Of a stretch of 64,000 nucleotides of DNA, positions 27,233 through 35,228 are shown piece after piece. Each line of letters begins with the position of its first letter. Within the stretch, counting starts at the first letter, position 1. The position numbers and the translations under genes are program-made. The DNA is from Terrimesophilobacter sp963702165 (lineage in GTDB: Bacteria; Actinomycetota; Actinomycetes; Actinomycetales; Microbacteriaceae): assembly GCA_963702165.1 (NCBI GenBank), contig OY969722.1, positions 1,364,001 to 1,428,000 on the forward strand, given 5' to 3'. A model generated the notes under the pieces. It saw only the letters and a list, made by a program, of their open reading frames with translations. It did no database searches and was not told the DNA's origin.

Positions 27233-28624
27233 TCAGATGCCGGCATCGCGGGCGAGCAGGTCTGCCTCGGTCTCCCCGCGCACGATCACTCGCGCCTCGC
27301 CATCGCGCACCGCGACGACCGGTGGCCGGCCGACGTGGTTGTAGTTGCTCGCGAGGGACCAGCAATACGCGCCGGTCGCGGGCACGGCCAGCAGGTCGCC
27401 CGGCGAGACATCCCCGGGGAGGTAGTCCGCGTGCACAACGATATCGCCACTCTCGCAGTGCTTTCCGGCGACACGGACCAGTGTGGCATCGGCATCCGAG
27501 ACCCGACCGGCGATTCGCACGGTGTAGTCGGCGCCGTACAGCGACGGCCGCACGTTGTCGCTCATGCCCCCGTCGACGCTCACGTACTTGCGGATCGCGG
27601 TGCCGCCGTCCTGCGCAACCTCGACGTCCTTGGTCGTGCCGACCTCGTACAGGGTCACCCCGGAAGGTCCGATGATCGAGCGGCCCGGTTCGACCGCGAC
27701 CGCTGGAAGCGGGATGCCCAGGCGCTCGCACTCGTCGGCGACGATGTCGGCGAGGCTGGCCGCGATGTCGCTGAGCGGCACCGGCCGGTCGACACTCGTG
27801 TAGGCGATGCCGAAGCCGCCGCCGAGGTTCAGTTCGGGCACCGGGCCGTCGGCCAAGAGCCCGCGGTGCACCTCGAGCAGCCTGCGCGCGGCCTCGGCGA
27901 ACCCGTCCGTCTGGAAGATCTGCGACCCGATGTGGGAGTGCAGCCCGAGGAATTCCAGTGAGCGGTGCGCGCGGATGCTCGCGACGACGCCAGGGACATC
28001 GGCGAGCGGGATGCCGAACTTCTGGTCCTCGCGCGCGGTCGCCAGGTACTCGTGGGTCTCGGCGTGCACGCCGCTGTTGACCCGCAGCCTGACCCGCTGG
28101 TTGCGGCCGAGCCGCAGCGCTGCCTCTGCGACCCGCTCGATCTCCTGCACGCTGTCGATGACGATGACCCCGAGCCCCACCGACACTGCACGGTCGATCT
28201 CGGCGAGTGACTTGTTGTTGCCGTGGAAGCCCAGGCGGGAGGGCGGAATCCCTGCGGCGAGTGCGACAGCGAGCTCTCCCCCGGTGCACACGTCGAGGTG
28301 CAGGCCGGCAGCATCCACCCAGCGCGCGATCTCGGCGGACAGGAACGCCTTGCCCGCGTAATAGACGGTCGCGGTGCCGCCGCGCCGCTCGAACTCGCGC
28401 GTGAAGGCGTCGTGCGCTTCCTGCGCGCGGGCACGGGCATCCGCCTCGTCGACGACGTAGAGGGGCGTGCCGAAGCGGGCCGCCAGCTCGTGCGCGCGGA
28501 CGCCTGCGATCTCCAGTTCGCCGTCAGCGGTGCGGGCGGCGCCGCGTGGCCAGACCGCTTCGGCGAGGGCGTTGGCGTCGGCGGGCACATCGAGCCAGCT
28601 CGGGGCAAGCGGATTGACGGTCAC
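27233..28624 (-). CDS. lysA: Diaminopimelate decarboxylase
   Basis: 463-residue PLP enzyme of the alanine-racemase fold, making lysine from meso-diaminopimelate. The PLP lysine is K92 in YYAGKAFL. Other signatures are the substrate-binding EPGRSI and the active-site HCESGD. I chose GTG at 28624, because a GAAAGG site lies five bases upstream; two further in-frame starts exist (28630 and 28702). Lysine here shares the aspartate family with the hom-thrC-thrB genes that follow. Confidence 0.95.
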   Translation of the reverse strand: MTVNPLAPSWLDVPADANALAEAVWPRGAARTADGELEIAGVRAHELAARFGTPLYVVDEADARARAQEAHDAFTREFERRGGTATVYYAGKAFLSAEIARWVDAAGLHLDVCTGGELAVALAAGIPPSRLGFHGNNKSLAEIDRAVSVGLGVIVIDSVQEIERVAEAALRLGRNQRVRLRVNSGVHAETHEYLATAREDQKFGIPLADVPGVVASIRAHRSLEFLGLHSHIGSQIFQTDGFAEAARRLLEVHRGLLADGPVPELNLGGGFGIAYTSVDRPVPLSDIAASLADIVADECERLGIPLPAVAVEPGRSIIGPSGVTLYEVGTTKDVEVAQDGGTAIRKYVSVDGGMSDNVRPSLYGADYTVRIAGRVSDADATLVRVAGKHCESGDIVVHADYLPGDVSPGDLLAVPATGAYCWSLASNYNHVGRPPVVAVRDGEARVIVRGETEADLLARDAGI

Positions 28625-28653
28625 GAGCACCTTTCGGCGGGGGTGGGCTGCGG

Positions 28654-29763
28654 TCAGGCGACGGGTGCAGGCACGGCGGAGACCGTGCGGTCGATGGTGC
28701 ACTGCCCGAGCACGCGCGTGCCGATGTACACGACCGCGGTCTGGCCAGGGGCGACACCGCCGAGCGGCTCCCGCGGGGTGATGACCAGTTCGCCGTCGCG
28801 CAGCTGCGCGATCGCGGGGACCGGGTCGGCATGGGCGCGGATCTGCACGTCGCAGTCGAACGGATCCTCGGCGCCGACCGGAGCGAGACCGGCCCAGCTG
28901 TACGTGCTGCCCGCCAGCTCGGAGACGTCGAGCGCTTCCTTCGGTCCGACGACGACCTCGTTGGTCTTGGGCCGCACCTCGAGCACGAAGCGGGGCTTGC
29001 CGTCGTCGGCCGGGTAGCCGATGCCCAGACCCTTCCGCTGGCCGACGGTGAACGCGTGGGCACCCGGATGCGTGCCGAGCTTGTTGCCGCTGCGGTCCAG
29101 GATGTCGCCCTCTGCGGCGCCCACCTTGTCGGCGAGCCAGCCGCGAGTGTCGCCATCCGGGATGAAGCAGATGTCATGACTGTCGGGCTTGTTGGCGACC
29201 GCCAGCCCGCGCCGCGTGGCCTCGGCGCGCACGTCGGCCTTGCTCGGGGTGTCGCCGAGCGGGAACATCGCGTGCTCGAGCTGCTCGGCCGTCAGCACGC
29301 CGAGCACGTAGGACTGGTCCTTGGCCCACGCGGCCGCGCGATGCAGTTCGCGGTTGCCGTCGGCGTCCGTCAGGATGCTCGCGTAGTGGCCGGTGCACAC
29401 CGCGTCGAAGCCGAGGCTCAGCGCCTTCTCGAGCAGGGCGGCGAACTTGATGCGCTCGTTGCAGCGCATGCATGGGTTGGGCGTGCGGCCCGCGCTGTAC
29501 TCGGCGATGAAATCGTCGACGACGTCCAGCTTGAAGCGCTCGGAGAAGTCCCACACGTAGTACGGGATGCCGATGATGTTCGCGGCGCGCTGGGCATCCA
29601 TCGAGTCCTCGATGGTGCAGCAGCCGCGGCTGCCGGTGCGCAGGGTTCCGGGCATCCGGGACAGCGCCAGATGCACGCCGACGACCTCGTGACCTGCTTC
29701 GACGGCGCGCGCGGCAGCTACCGCGGAGTCGACGCCGCCGCTCATCGCTGCGAGAACCTTCAT
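28654..29763 (-). CDS. mnmA: tRNA-specific 2-thiouridylase
   Basis: 369-residue enzyme forming 2-thiouridine at position 34 of Lys, Glu and Gln tRNAs. The ATP-pyrophosphatase loop SGGVDS is at residues 8-13. The catalytic cysteines are C98 in NPCMRCN and C199 in DICFIP. Sulfur normally arrives from a cysteine desulfurase through carriers, and a NifS-like gene lies 1.6 kb upstream on the same strand. It is 29 bases upstream of lysA, so they may be cotranscribed. Confidence 0.96.
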   Translation of the reverse strand: MKVLAAMSGGVDSAVAAARAVEAGHEVVGVHLALSRMPGTLRTGSRGCCTIEDSMDAQRAANIIGIPYYVWDFSERFKLDVVDDFIAEYSAGRTPNPCMRCNERIKFAALLEKALSLGFDAVCTGHYASILTDADGNRELHRAAAWAKDQSYVLGVLTAEQLEHAMFPLGDTPSKADVRAEATRRGLAVANKPDSHDICFIPDGDTRGWLADKVGAAEGDILDRSGNKLGTHPGAHAFTVGQRKGLGIGYPADDGKPRFVLEVRPKTNEVVVGPKEALDVSELAGSTYSWAGLAPVGAEDPFDCDVQIRAHADPVPAIAQLRDGELVITPREPLGGVAPGQTAVVYIGTRVLGQCTIDRTVSAVPAPVA

Positions 29764-29796
29764 GCCCTCAAGTGTAGGCGCGACCGTTCGGGTGCC

Positions 29797-30009
29797 TCAC
29801 GGGATGTCGGTGAGCGTCTTCTCCACGGAGCCGAGGCGCGCATCGATGGCGTCAAGCCGTTCGACCAGTCGTGCGTTTGCCCGAGTGTTCTCCTCGAGTG
29901 CTTGAGTGGCACGATTCCGGCCGCGTGTCAGCTCGCTCGTGATCGTGATGACGCCGCCGACGATGATCGCGACGATGATGATCCAGGCGAACCAGGGGAT
30001 GTATTCCAT
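29797..30009 (-). CDS. Small single-helix membrane protein with coiled-coil tail
   Basis: 70 residues: one membrane helix (WFAWIIIVAIIVGGVITI, about 6-23), then a charged heptad-like region with ENTRANARLVERLDAIDARLGS that should form a coiled coil in the cytoplasm. I do not recognise a family. Its ATG shares a base with the stop of the upstream regulator gene (TGATG), so the two are translationally coupled and presumably co-regulated. Similar regulator-plus-small-membrane-protein pairs occur in actinobacteria. The function is unknown. Confidence 0.75.
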   Translation of the reverse strand: MEYIPWFAWIIIVAIIVGGVITITSELTRGRNRATQALEENTRANARLVERLDAIDARLGSVEKTLTDIP

Positions 30010-30350
30010 CAGGTGCTGTCCTTCTGTTCTGTTGGTGGTTCCGCGCCGGCTTCGGCGCGGTCGGGCTGGCCGACGGCTGTGACAATCGCGTCGACGTCGA
30101 GGGTGAGGGAGAACGGGACGACCTCGAAGAACTTGAGTGCCTTGCCGTCGGCTCCCAACTCGAGTTCGCCGCGGACGAATCCGGCCTCTTCGAGCTTGCT
30201 CAGGTGCATGTAGAGGAGCGCGCGCGACATCTCGACGCGACGCGCGAGTTCACTCACGTGCAGCCGTTGCCCCGCGAGGGTCGCGATGATGCGCATGCGC
30301 TGCGGGCTCGCGACAGCCGCAAGTCGCGTGCTGAGCGTTTCCTCGTCCAT
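30009..30350 (-). CDS. ArsR-like winged-helix transcriptional regulator
   Basis: 113-residue DNA-binding protein. The winged helix includes ASPQRMRIIATLAGQRLHVSEL, ARRVEMSRALLYMHLSKLEEAGFV and a wing near ELGADGKALKFFEVV. No metal-binding cysteine pair is visible, so this is not a classical metal sensor. It most resembles the helix_turn_helix_20/ArsR-like regulators. A palindrome directly before its start codon suggests autorepression. First gene of a two-gene unit with the 70-residue membrane protein. Confidence 0.85.
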   Translation of the reverse strand: MDEETLSTRLAAVASPQRMRIIATLAGQRLHVSELARRVEMSRALLYMHLSKLEEAGFVRGELELGADGKALKFFEVVPFSLTLDVDAIVTAVGQPDRAEAGAEPPTEQKDST

Positions 30351-30356
30351 GATCCC

Positions 30357-30386
30357 CTAACACCTGTTAGCAACAACTTACAGGTG
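30357..30386 (-). promoter_or_regulatory. Palindromic operator upstream of the ArsR-like gene
   Basis: Two overlapping dyads lie 7 to 36 bases before the ATG at 30350. CTAACA-CC-TGTTAG (30357-30370) is perfect. CACCTGTTAG and CTTACAGGTG (30361-30370 and 30377-30386) match at 9 of 10 positions around a 6-base centre. Binding here would cover the ribosome-binding AGGGGA and probably the start site, so autorepression is likely. Confidence 0.7.
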
Positions 30387-30424
30387 CGGACTGCGGTGAT
30401 CCAAATCCGGTCACCTCACCGCCT

Positions 30425-30488
30425 CGCGCGGGTGTTTCGTGCTGGCGCGGGTGCTGCAACACCCGCGCATGGATGGAACACCCGCGCG
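30425..30488. terminator. Nested inverted repeat after the alpha/beta hydrolase gene
   Basis: An outer 12-bp pair, CGCGCGGGTGTT (30425-30436) with AACACCCGCGCG (30477-30488), encloses a 9-bp hairpin, GCGCGGGTG (30445-30453) with CACCCGCGC (30460-30468). The four arms are variants of one GCGGGTG word, so alternative pairings are possible. It lies between the hydrolase stop and the ArsR promoter. A terminator or insulator is the simplest reading. Confidence 0.6.
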
Positions 30489-30503
30489 ACCGGGCGGGCG
30501 GGA

Positions 30504-31208
30504 TCAGCCGAGCGCGGAGACGATCGCGTCCCCGAGTTCCTTCGGCTTGGTGAACTGCGGCCAATGGCCGGTCGGGAGGTCGATGTACCTCACATCGCGG
30601 ACCTTCGACAGCTCTCGCGTGTACGGGTGGTCCTTGCTGATGAGGTCCTTCAACATTGCGCTGGGGAACTCGCACGCGATGAGCGTCACCGGCACGTCGT
30701 AGCGGCGCTCGTCGCTCAGGCGCTGCTGATCGCTCGCGACCCGCGCGGGCGACGGGATCGACCGCTCGCGGAACATCGCCCGGAGGTCGTCGTTCAGGTC
30801 CACCAGGTCCTCGTCGTCGAAGACCTCCCAGTCCGGCAGCGGCAGGTCCACTCCCTCTGTCGGCAGTTCGTCGTTGATCACTCCCCCATCGCCGAGCGGT
30901 CCCGCGTCCACATAGACGACCCGCTCGATCCGGTCCGGGCGAGCGTCGGCCACCGCGTGCGCGATCGCACCGCCGCCGGAGTGGCCGACCAGCACTACCT
31001 TGCCTTCCGACGAATCCAGTCCATCGACGAACCGCACGACCGCGTCGACGTGGTCGCGCAGGCCGATGCCGGAGCGGTCAGCGTCCTTCGATTCCATTCC
31101 GGGCAGCGTGAGCGGGTAGGTGCGGTGTCCGGCGGCCCGCAGTGCCGGGGTGACCTCGTCCCACGTCGACGCGTCAAGCCAGAGACCGGGGATCAGAATG
31201 ATGTTCAT
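30504..31208 (-). CDS. Alpha/beta-hydrolase fold protein
   Basis: 234-residue soluble hydrolase. The N-terminus NIILIPGLWLDASTWDEV is typical of the esterase/methylesterase-like branch. The nucleophile elbow GHSGGGAIAH carries the catalytic serine, and the histidine is in PTGHWPQFTK near the C-terminus. Esters or amides of small molecules are possible substrates. It is a single gene flanked by palindromes on both sides. Its specificity is not readable. Confidence 0.85.
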   Translation of the reverse strand: MNIILIPGLWLDASTWDEVTPALRAAGHRTYPLTLPGMESKDADRSGIGLRDHVDAVVRFVDGLDSSEGKVVLVGHSGGGAIAHAVADARPDRIERVVYVDAGPLGDGGVINDELPTEGVDLPLPDWEVFDDEDLVDLNDDLRAMFRERSIPSPARVASDQQRLSDERRYDVPVTLIACEFPSAMLKDLISKDHPYTRELSKVRDVRYIDLPTGHWPQFTKPKELGDAIVSALG

Positions 31209-31262
31209 GGATTGAATCTAAGCGCGCTCACTGACAACGGCCCCCGAGTTCGCACCCGCATT

Positions 31263-31318
31263 GAGTCGGGAGTTTTTGCCCAAATGGGTGCCCTCAAAAG
31301 GGCATCTACTCCCGACTC
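31263..31318. terminator. Compound hairpin between the cysteine desulfurase and hydrolase genes
   Basis: The outer arms GAGTCGGGAGT (31263-31273) and ACTCCCGACTC (31308-31318) pair perfectly over 11 bp. Inside, TGCCC (31289-31293) and GGGCA (31300-31304) form a second stem, and another TGCCC copy at 31277-31281 offers an alternative fold. It follows the desulfurase stop by 15 bases on the minus strand, which suits a terminator. Confidence 0.65.
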
Positions 31319-31333
31319 GATGGAATGAACCGG

Positions 31334-32497
31334 TCAGCCGCCGAGCGACGGCGCCCGCGCAGCCAGACCGGCGCGGGATGCCCGGGCATGGGCATCCGGG
31401 AGCGCATTCAGAAGCGCGTCGACATCGGCCGCGGTCGAGGTGTGCCCGAGCGTGAACCGCAGCGCGCCGCGCGCGACGTCTTCGGCGAGCCCCATGCCGA
31501 GCAGCACGTGCGAGGCCTCCGGGATGCCGGCCTGGCAGGCCGAGCCGGTGCTCACCGCAACGCCCGCGGCGTCCAGCAGGAACAGCAGCGAGTCGCCCTC
31601 GCAGCCCGGGAAGGTGAAGTGCGCGTTGTTGTCCAGCCGGTCCGCCGGATCACCGCGCAGCACCGCGGACGGTACTGCCGCGCGCACCCCGTCGATCAGC
31701 CGATCCCGCAACGGCGACAGATCAGCCACCGGATGCCGCGCCGCGACTCCGAACGCGACAGCGGCAGGCGCATCCTGCGTGCCGCTGCGCACATGCCGCT
31801 GCTGGCCGCCGCCGTGGATCAGCGCCTCGATGCTGGCGGTGCGGGACAGCACGAGCGCGCCGATGCCCATCGGACCGCCGATCTTGTGCGCCGACACAGA
31901 CAGCGCCGCCAGGCCGCTGGAGGCGAAGTCTACGGCCACGTGCCGGTAGGCGGCGACCGCGTCGGCGTGCACCGGGACGCCACGCGCTGCGGCGAGCGCG
32001 GTCGCTTCGGCGATCGGCTGGATGGTGCCGACCTCGTTGTTGGCCCAAAGCAGGGTGAGCAGGGCGATGTCGTCGTGACGCTCCAGAGCATCCGCGAGGG
32101 CGGTCAGCTCGAGCCGGCCATGCCCGTCGATCGGGAGCCATTCGATGATCGCCCGGTCGTGCTTCTCCAGCCATTCGACGGTGTCGACGGTCGCGTGGTG
32201 CTCTCCGCGCGGCACCAGGATGCGGGGCCGCGTCCCGTCCGCGTTGCGCGCCCAGTAGATGCCCTTGATGGCGAGGTTCACCGACTCGGTGCCGCCAGAG
32301 GTGAACACCACTTCGATGGGGGTGGCACCTAGGGATGCCGCGACCGCCTCGCGCCCGTCCTCCAGCATTCGCTTCGCGTTCTGCCCGGCGCTGTGGATCG
32401 ACGACGGGTTACCGACCACCGCGAGCGCGTCGGTGTAGGCCGCGATCGCCTCAGGCAACAGCGGGGTCGTCGCGGCGTGGTCGAGATAGACCACCAT
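31334..32497 (-). CDS. Cysteine desulfurase (NifS/IscS-like)
   Basis: 387-residue PLP enzyme releasing sulfur from cysteine for tRNA thiolation or Fe-S assembly. The PLP lysine is K205 in SAHKIGGPMG, the stacking histidine is in GEHHATVDT, and the catalytic cysteine is in STGSACQAG. The usual glutamine two residues after HADAV is alanine here (HADAVAAYRH), an unusual change at a position that contacts PLP. A strong GGAGG site precedes the ATG. In related genomes such genes sit next to mnmA; here three genes lie between them. A role supplying MnmA is inferred. Confidence 0.9.
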   Translation of the reverse strand: MVVYLDHAATTPLLPEAIAAYTDALAVVGNPSSIHSAGQNAKRMLEDGREAVAASLGATPIEVVFTSGGTESVNLAIKGIYWARNADGTRPRILVPRGEHHATVDTVEWLEKHDRAIIEWLPIDGHGRLELTALADALERHDDIALLTLLWANNEVGTIQPIAEATALAAARGVPVHADAVAAYRHVAVDFASSGLAALSVSAHKIGGPMGIGALVLSRTASIEALIHGGGQQRHVRSGTQDAPAAVAFGVAARHPVADLSPLRDRLIDGVRAAVPSAVLRGDPADRLDNNAHFTFPGCEGDSLLFLLDAAGVAVSTGSACQAGIPEASHVLLGMGLAEDVARGALRFTLGHTSTAADVDALLNALPDAHARASRAGLAARAPSLGG

Positions 32498-32550
32498 CGC
32501 GCACCTCCTCTTCCGCAGGCTCGATCGGATGTCGCCAGATTGGACTCATT

Positions 32551-32556
32551 TACTCT
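32551..32556 (+). promoter_or_regulatory. -10-like TACTCT directly before glgX
   Basis: TACTCT ends six bases before the glgX ATG, and no Shine-Dalgarno sequence is visible. This spacing would place the transcription start at or next to the initiation codon, giving a leaderless message. No clear -35 is visible. The neighbouring desulfurase gene is divergent. Confidence 0.45.
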
Positions 32557-32562
32557 AGAACG

Positions 32563-34617
32563 ATGCCCCGCACCGAAAGCCTCGAATCCGACACTCTGCG
32601 AGACCTCGGGGTGCGGGTGGACGCGGACGGCGGCGAGGTACGGGTCTTCTCGGCGAACGCGGATGCGATCGAGTTGTGCCTGTTCGACGAGAAGGACCCG
32701 ACCTGGGTGGCCGAGCGGGTCCCGCTCGTCAGGGATCAGGACGCCGTGTGGTCGGCCCGGTCAGCGCTGCTGACCGCGGGCAGGCGCTACACGCTGCGAG
32801 CAAGCGGCCCCCAGTCGCCGGGCAACCGCTTCGACCCCGAGCTTCACCTCATCGACCCGTACGCGCGCGGCCTCACCCGCACGGGCTCCGGCGACTGGCG
32901 CGCCACCGTTGTCGACGACCACTTCGACTGGGGCGGCATCGCCAAGCCGGCAACACCGCTGGACAAGACCGTCATCTACGAGACCCACGCGAAGGGGCTG
33001 ACCAAGCTCAATCCGGCGCTGCCGCCCGAGTTGCGCGGCACCTACGCGGGGCTCGCGCACGAGAGCACCATCGCGTACCTGAAGGACCTCGGCGTGACGG
33101 CCCTCGAGCTGCTCCCGGTGCACCAGTTCGTGACCGAGCAGCGCCTGGTGAAGCTCGGCCTCAGCAACTACTGGGGCTACAACACCCTGAACTTCTTCAC
33201 CCCGCATGCGGCGTGGGCGTCCGCGGGCGCGCAGGCGAAGGGTCCGGCCGCGGTGCTTCGCGAGTTCAAGGGCATGGTGCGGCTGCTGCACGAGGCAGGG
33301 CTCGAGGTGATCCTCGATGTCGTCTACAACCACACCGCGGAGGAGGGCATCGGCGGCCCGACCACGAGCCTGCGCGGCCTCGACAACGCCACCTACTACC
33401 GGCAGAACGCCGACGGCGAGTACGTCGACTACACCGGATGCGGGAACACCCTGAACACGTCGACCGCGGCCGCGCAGCGCCTGGTGCTCGACTCGCTGCG
33501 CTACTGGGCGAACGAGGTGCAGGTCGATGGCTTCCGCTTCGATCTCGCCGTCGCGCTCGCCCGGAATGCCGACGGCGAGTTCGACCCCGCGCATCCGCTG
33601 CTCACCGCCATCCGGGACGACCCGGCGCTGTCCGGCGTGAAGCTGATCGCCGAGCCGTGGGATGTCGGCCCGGATGGCTGGAAGACCGGCCGGTTCCCGG
33701 ATGGCTGGCTCGAGTGGAACGACAGGTTCCGGGACCAGTCGCGCGACTTCTGGCTCGGCGACATCGCGCACGCGCGGGCGCACGGCGAGGCGCCGCTCGG
33801 CATCGGTCGTGCGACGACGCGGTTCAGCGGCTCGGATGACATGTTCGCGACCGAGCGCGGGCCGCTCGCATCCGTCAACTTCATCACGGCGCACGACGGC
33901 TTCACGCTGTTCGACCTGACCGCCTACAACGTCAAGCACAACCAGGGCAATGGCGAGGACAACCGGGACGGCACCGACAACAACCGGTCGTTCAATCACG
34001 GGGTCGAAGGGCCGACCGATGACCCGGATGTGACGACCGCGCGGCGCAAGGCGGTGCGCAACCTGTTGGCGACGCTGCTGCTGGCAGCTGGGACGCCCAT
34101 GCTGACGGCGGGCGACGAGCTCGGTCGGACTCAGCGCGGCAACAACAACGCGTACTGCCACGACGATGAGCTGAGCTGGCTGCCGTGGGATCTCCAGGAC
34201 TGGCAGCGGGACCTGCAGGCGATCACTCGATCGCTGCTGCGCCTGCGCCGAGAGAATCCGGCGCTGCGTCCGGTGCGCTTCGGCAACTGGGGAGAAACGG
34301 TGCCGAGTGCCACTCAGATGGACTGGTACAACGCGAGCGGCGAGGCGATGACGACCCTGGACTGGGACTCCCCCGCGCAGCGCACGCTGCAGTACCTCGC
34401 GGCCTCGACATCCGAGTTCGAGGAGCTCAACCGGGTGCTCGTCGTGGTCCAGGGGCTCGAGCGCCAGCAGGAGGTCACGCTTCCGGCGCATGAGGGTGTC
34501 GAGCGCTACACGCTGCTCTTCGACAGCGCTCTGGATGTCATCGAGACCGCGACCTACGCACCAGGCGACACCGTGAGGATCGCGCCGACGTCGCTGCAGC
34601 TGTTCCGCGCGGGCTGA
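32563..34617 (+). CDS. glgX: Glycogen debranching enzyme
   Basis: 684-residue GH13 isoamylase-type enzyme cutting alpha-1,6 branches of glycogen limit dextrins. An N-terminal CBM48-like domain (about 10-130) precedes the catalytic barrel. The catalytic triad is D327 in VDGFRFDLA, E364 in LIAEPWDVG and D445 in FITAHDGFT. The family stretch NYWGYNTLNFFTPHAAWAS-like is present. The start is ATG at 32563, since the longer in-frame reading overlaps the divergent desulfurase gene. No other glycogen genes are in the window. Confidence 0.94.
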   Translation: MPRTESLESDTLRDLGVRVDADGGEVRVFSANADAIELCLFDEKDPTWVAERVPLVRDQDAVWSARSALLTAGRRYTLRASGPQSPGNRFDPELHLIDPYARGLTRTGSGDWRATVVDDHFDWGGIAKPATPLDKTVIYETHAKGLTKLNPALPPELRGTYAGLAHESTIAYLKDLGVTALELLPVHQFVTEQRLVKLGLSNYWGYNTLNFFTPHAAWASAGAQAKGPAAVLREFKGMVRLLHEAGLEVILDVVYNHTAEEGIGGPTTSLRGLDNATYYRQNADGEYVDYTGCGNTLNTSTAAAQRLVLDSLRYWANEVQVDGFRFDLAVALARNADGEFDPAHPLLTAIRDDPALSGVKLIAEPWDVGPDGWKTGRFPDGWLEWNDRFRDQSRDFWLGDIAHARAHGEAPLGIGRATTRFSGSDDMFATERGPLASVNFITAHDGFTLFDLTAYNVKHNQGNGEDNRDGTDNNRSFNHGVEGPTDDPDVTTARRKAVRNLLATLLLAAGTPMLTAGDELGRTQRGNNNAYCHDDELSWLPWDLQDWQRDLQAITRSLLRLRRENPALRPVRFGNWGETVPSATQMDWYNASGEAMTTLDWDSPAQRTLQYLAASTSEFEELNRVLVVVQGLERQQEVTLPAHEGVERYTLLFDSALDVIETATYAPGDTVRIAPTSLQLFRAG

Positions 34618-34619
34618 CC

Positions 34620-34656
34620 CTTCGGTGATCGAGCCTGCCGAGCTCGACCACCGAAG
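34620..34656. repeat. Dispersed palindromic repeat, copy 1
   Basis: Arms CTTCGGTGATCGAGC and GCTCGACCACCGAAG (14 of 15 paired) flank a 7-base loop. The core matches the GGTGxTCGAGC unit seen at three other places in this window. It lies between the convergent glgX and GNAT genes, so it may also act as a bidirectional terminator. Confidence 0.65.
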
Positions 34657-34678
34657 CGGGGCCCGACCCGACGCCGGG

Positions 34679-35224
34679 CTAGCGCAGCGACTTCTGCAGG
34701 AAGAGTGTGCCCATCCAGCGCTCGAACTTGAAGCCGACCAGCTTCAGGTGACCGTTCCGAACGAAGCCGAACGACTCGTGCATCTTCAGCGAGCTCTCCG
34801 CACCATGGTCGGCGATAACGGCGATCAGTTCGCGCAGGCCGACCGCCTCGGCCTGCCGGATCAGCTCGGCCAGCAGTTCACGTCCGAGCCCCCTGCCGGT
34901 CGCGTCGGGCCGCAGGTAGATGGTGCTCTCGGCGGTGAACCGGTACGCGGCCCGGTCGCGCCACGGGTAGACATACGCGAAACCCAGGATCTCGCCATCC
35001 GCGCCCTGCGCGACGAGGTAGGGGAAACCGAGCGCGCCGATCCGCGCGAACTTGTCACGCAGCGCCTGCAGCGTCATCGGCTCTTCGTCGAACGTGACGG
35101 TCGAGTTCGCGACGTAATGGTTGTAGATGGCGAGCACCTGCGGCAGGTCCTCGTCGCGGGCGTCCCGAAGCCGGTGCTGGAACGGATGCTCCGGCACCGG
35201 CTTCTGGTCTTTCGCGTGTGTCAC
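34679..35224 (-). CDS. GNAT N-acetyltransferase, phosphinothricin acetyltransferase-like
   Basis: 181-residue acetyl-CoA-dependent acetyltransferase. The N-terminus LRDARDEDLPQVLAIYNHYV with NSTVTFDEEP is the signature of the PAT/bar-like group, which detoxifies phosphinothricin or methionine-sulfoximine analogues. Acetyl-CoA binding motif A reads RPDATGRGLGRELL. GTG start. It is downstream of the divergent-permease gene cluster on the same strand, five bases from the ABC-2 permease stop. The native substrate is unproven. Confidence 0.85.
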   Translation of the reverse strand: MTHAKDQKPVPEHPFQHRLRDARDEDLPQVLAIYNHYVANSTVTFDEEPMTLQALRDKFARIGALGFPYLVAQGADGEILGFAYVYPWRDRAAYRFTAESTIYLRPDATGRGLGRELLAELIRQAEAVGLRELIAVIADHGAESSLKMHESFGFVRNGHLKLVGFKFERWMGTLFLQKSLR

Positions 35225-35228
35225 GAAA

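Noticed and set aside
26298..28289. 663-residue minus-strand ORF over hom and lysA
   Set aside because: Composition is almost only Arg, Gly, Ala and Pro, and it lies in another frame of two well-supported genes.
32761..34491. 576-residue minus-strand ORF opposite glgX
   Set aside because: No recognisable domain. The plus strand holds the catalytic residues of GlgX.
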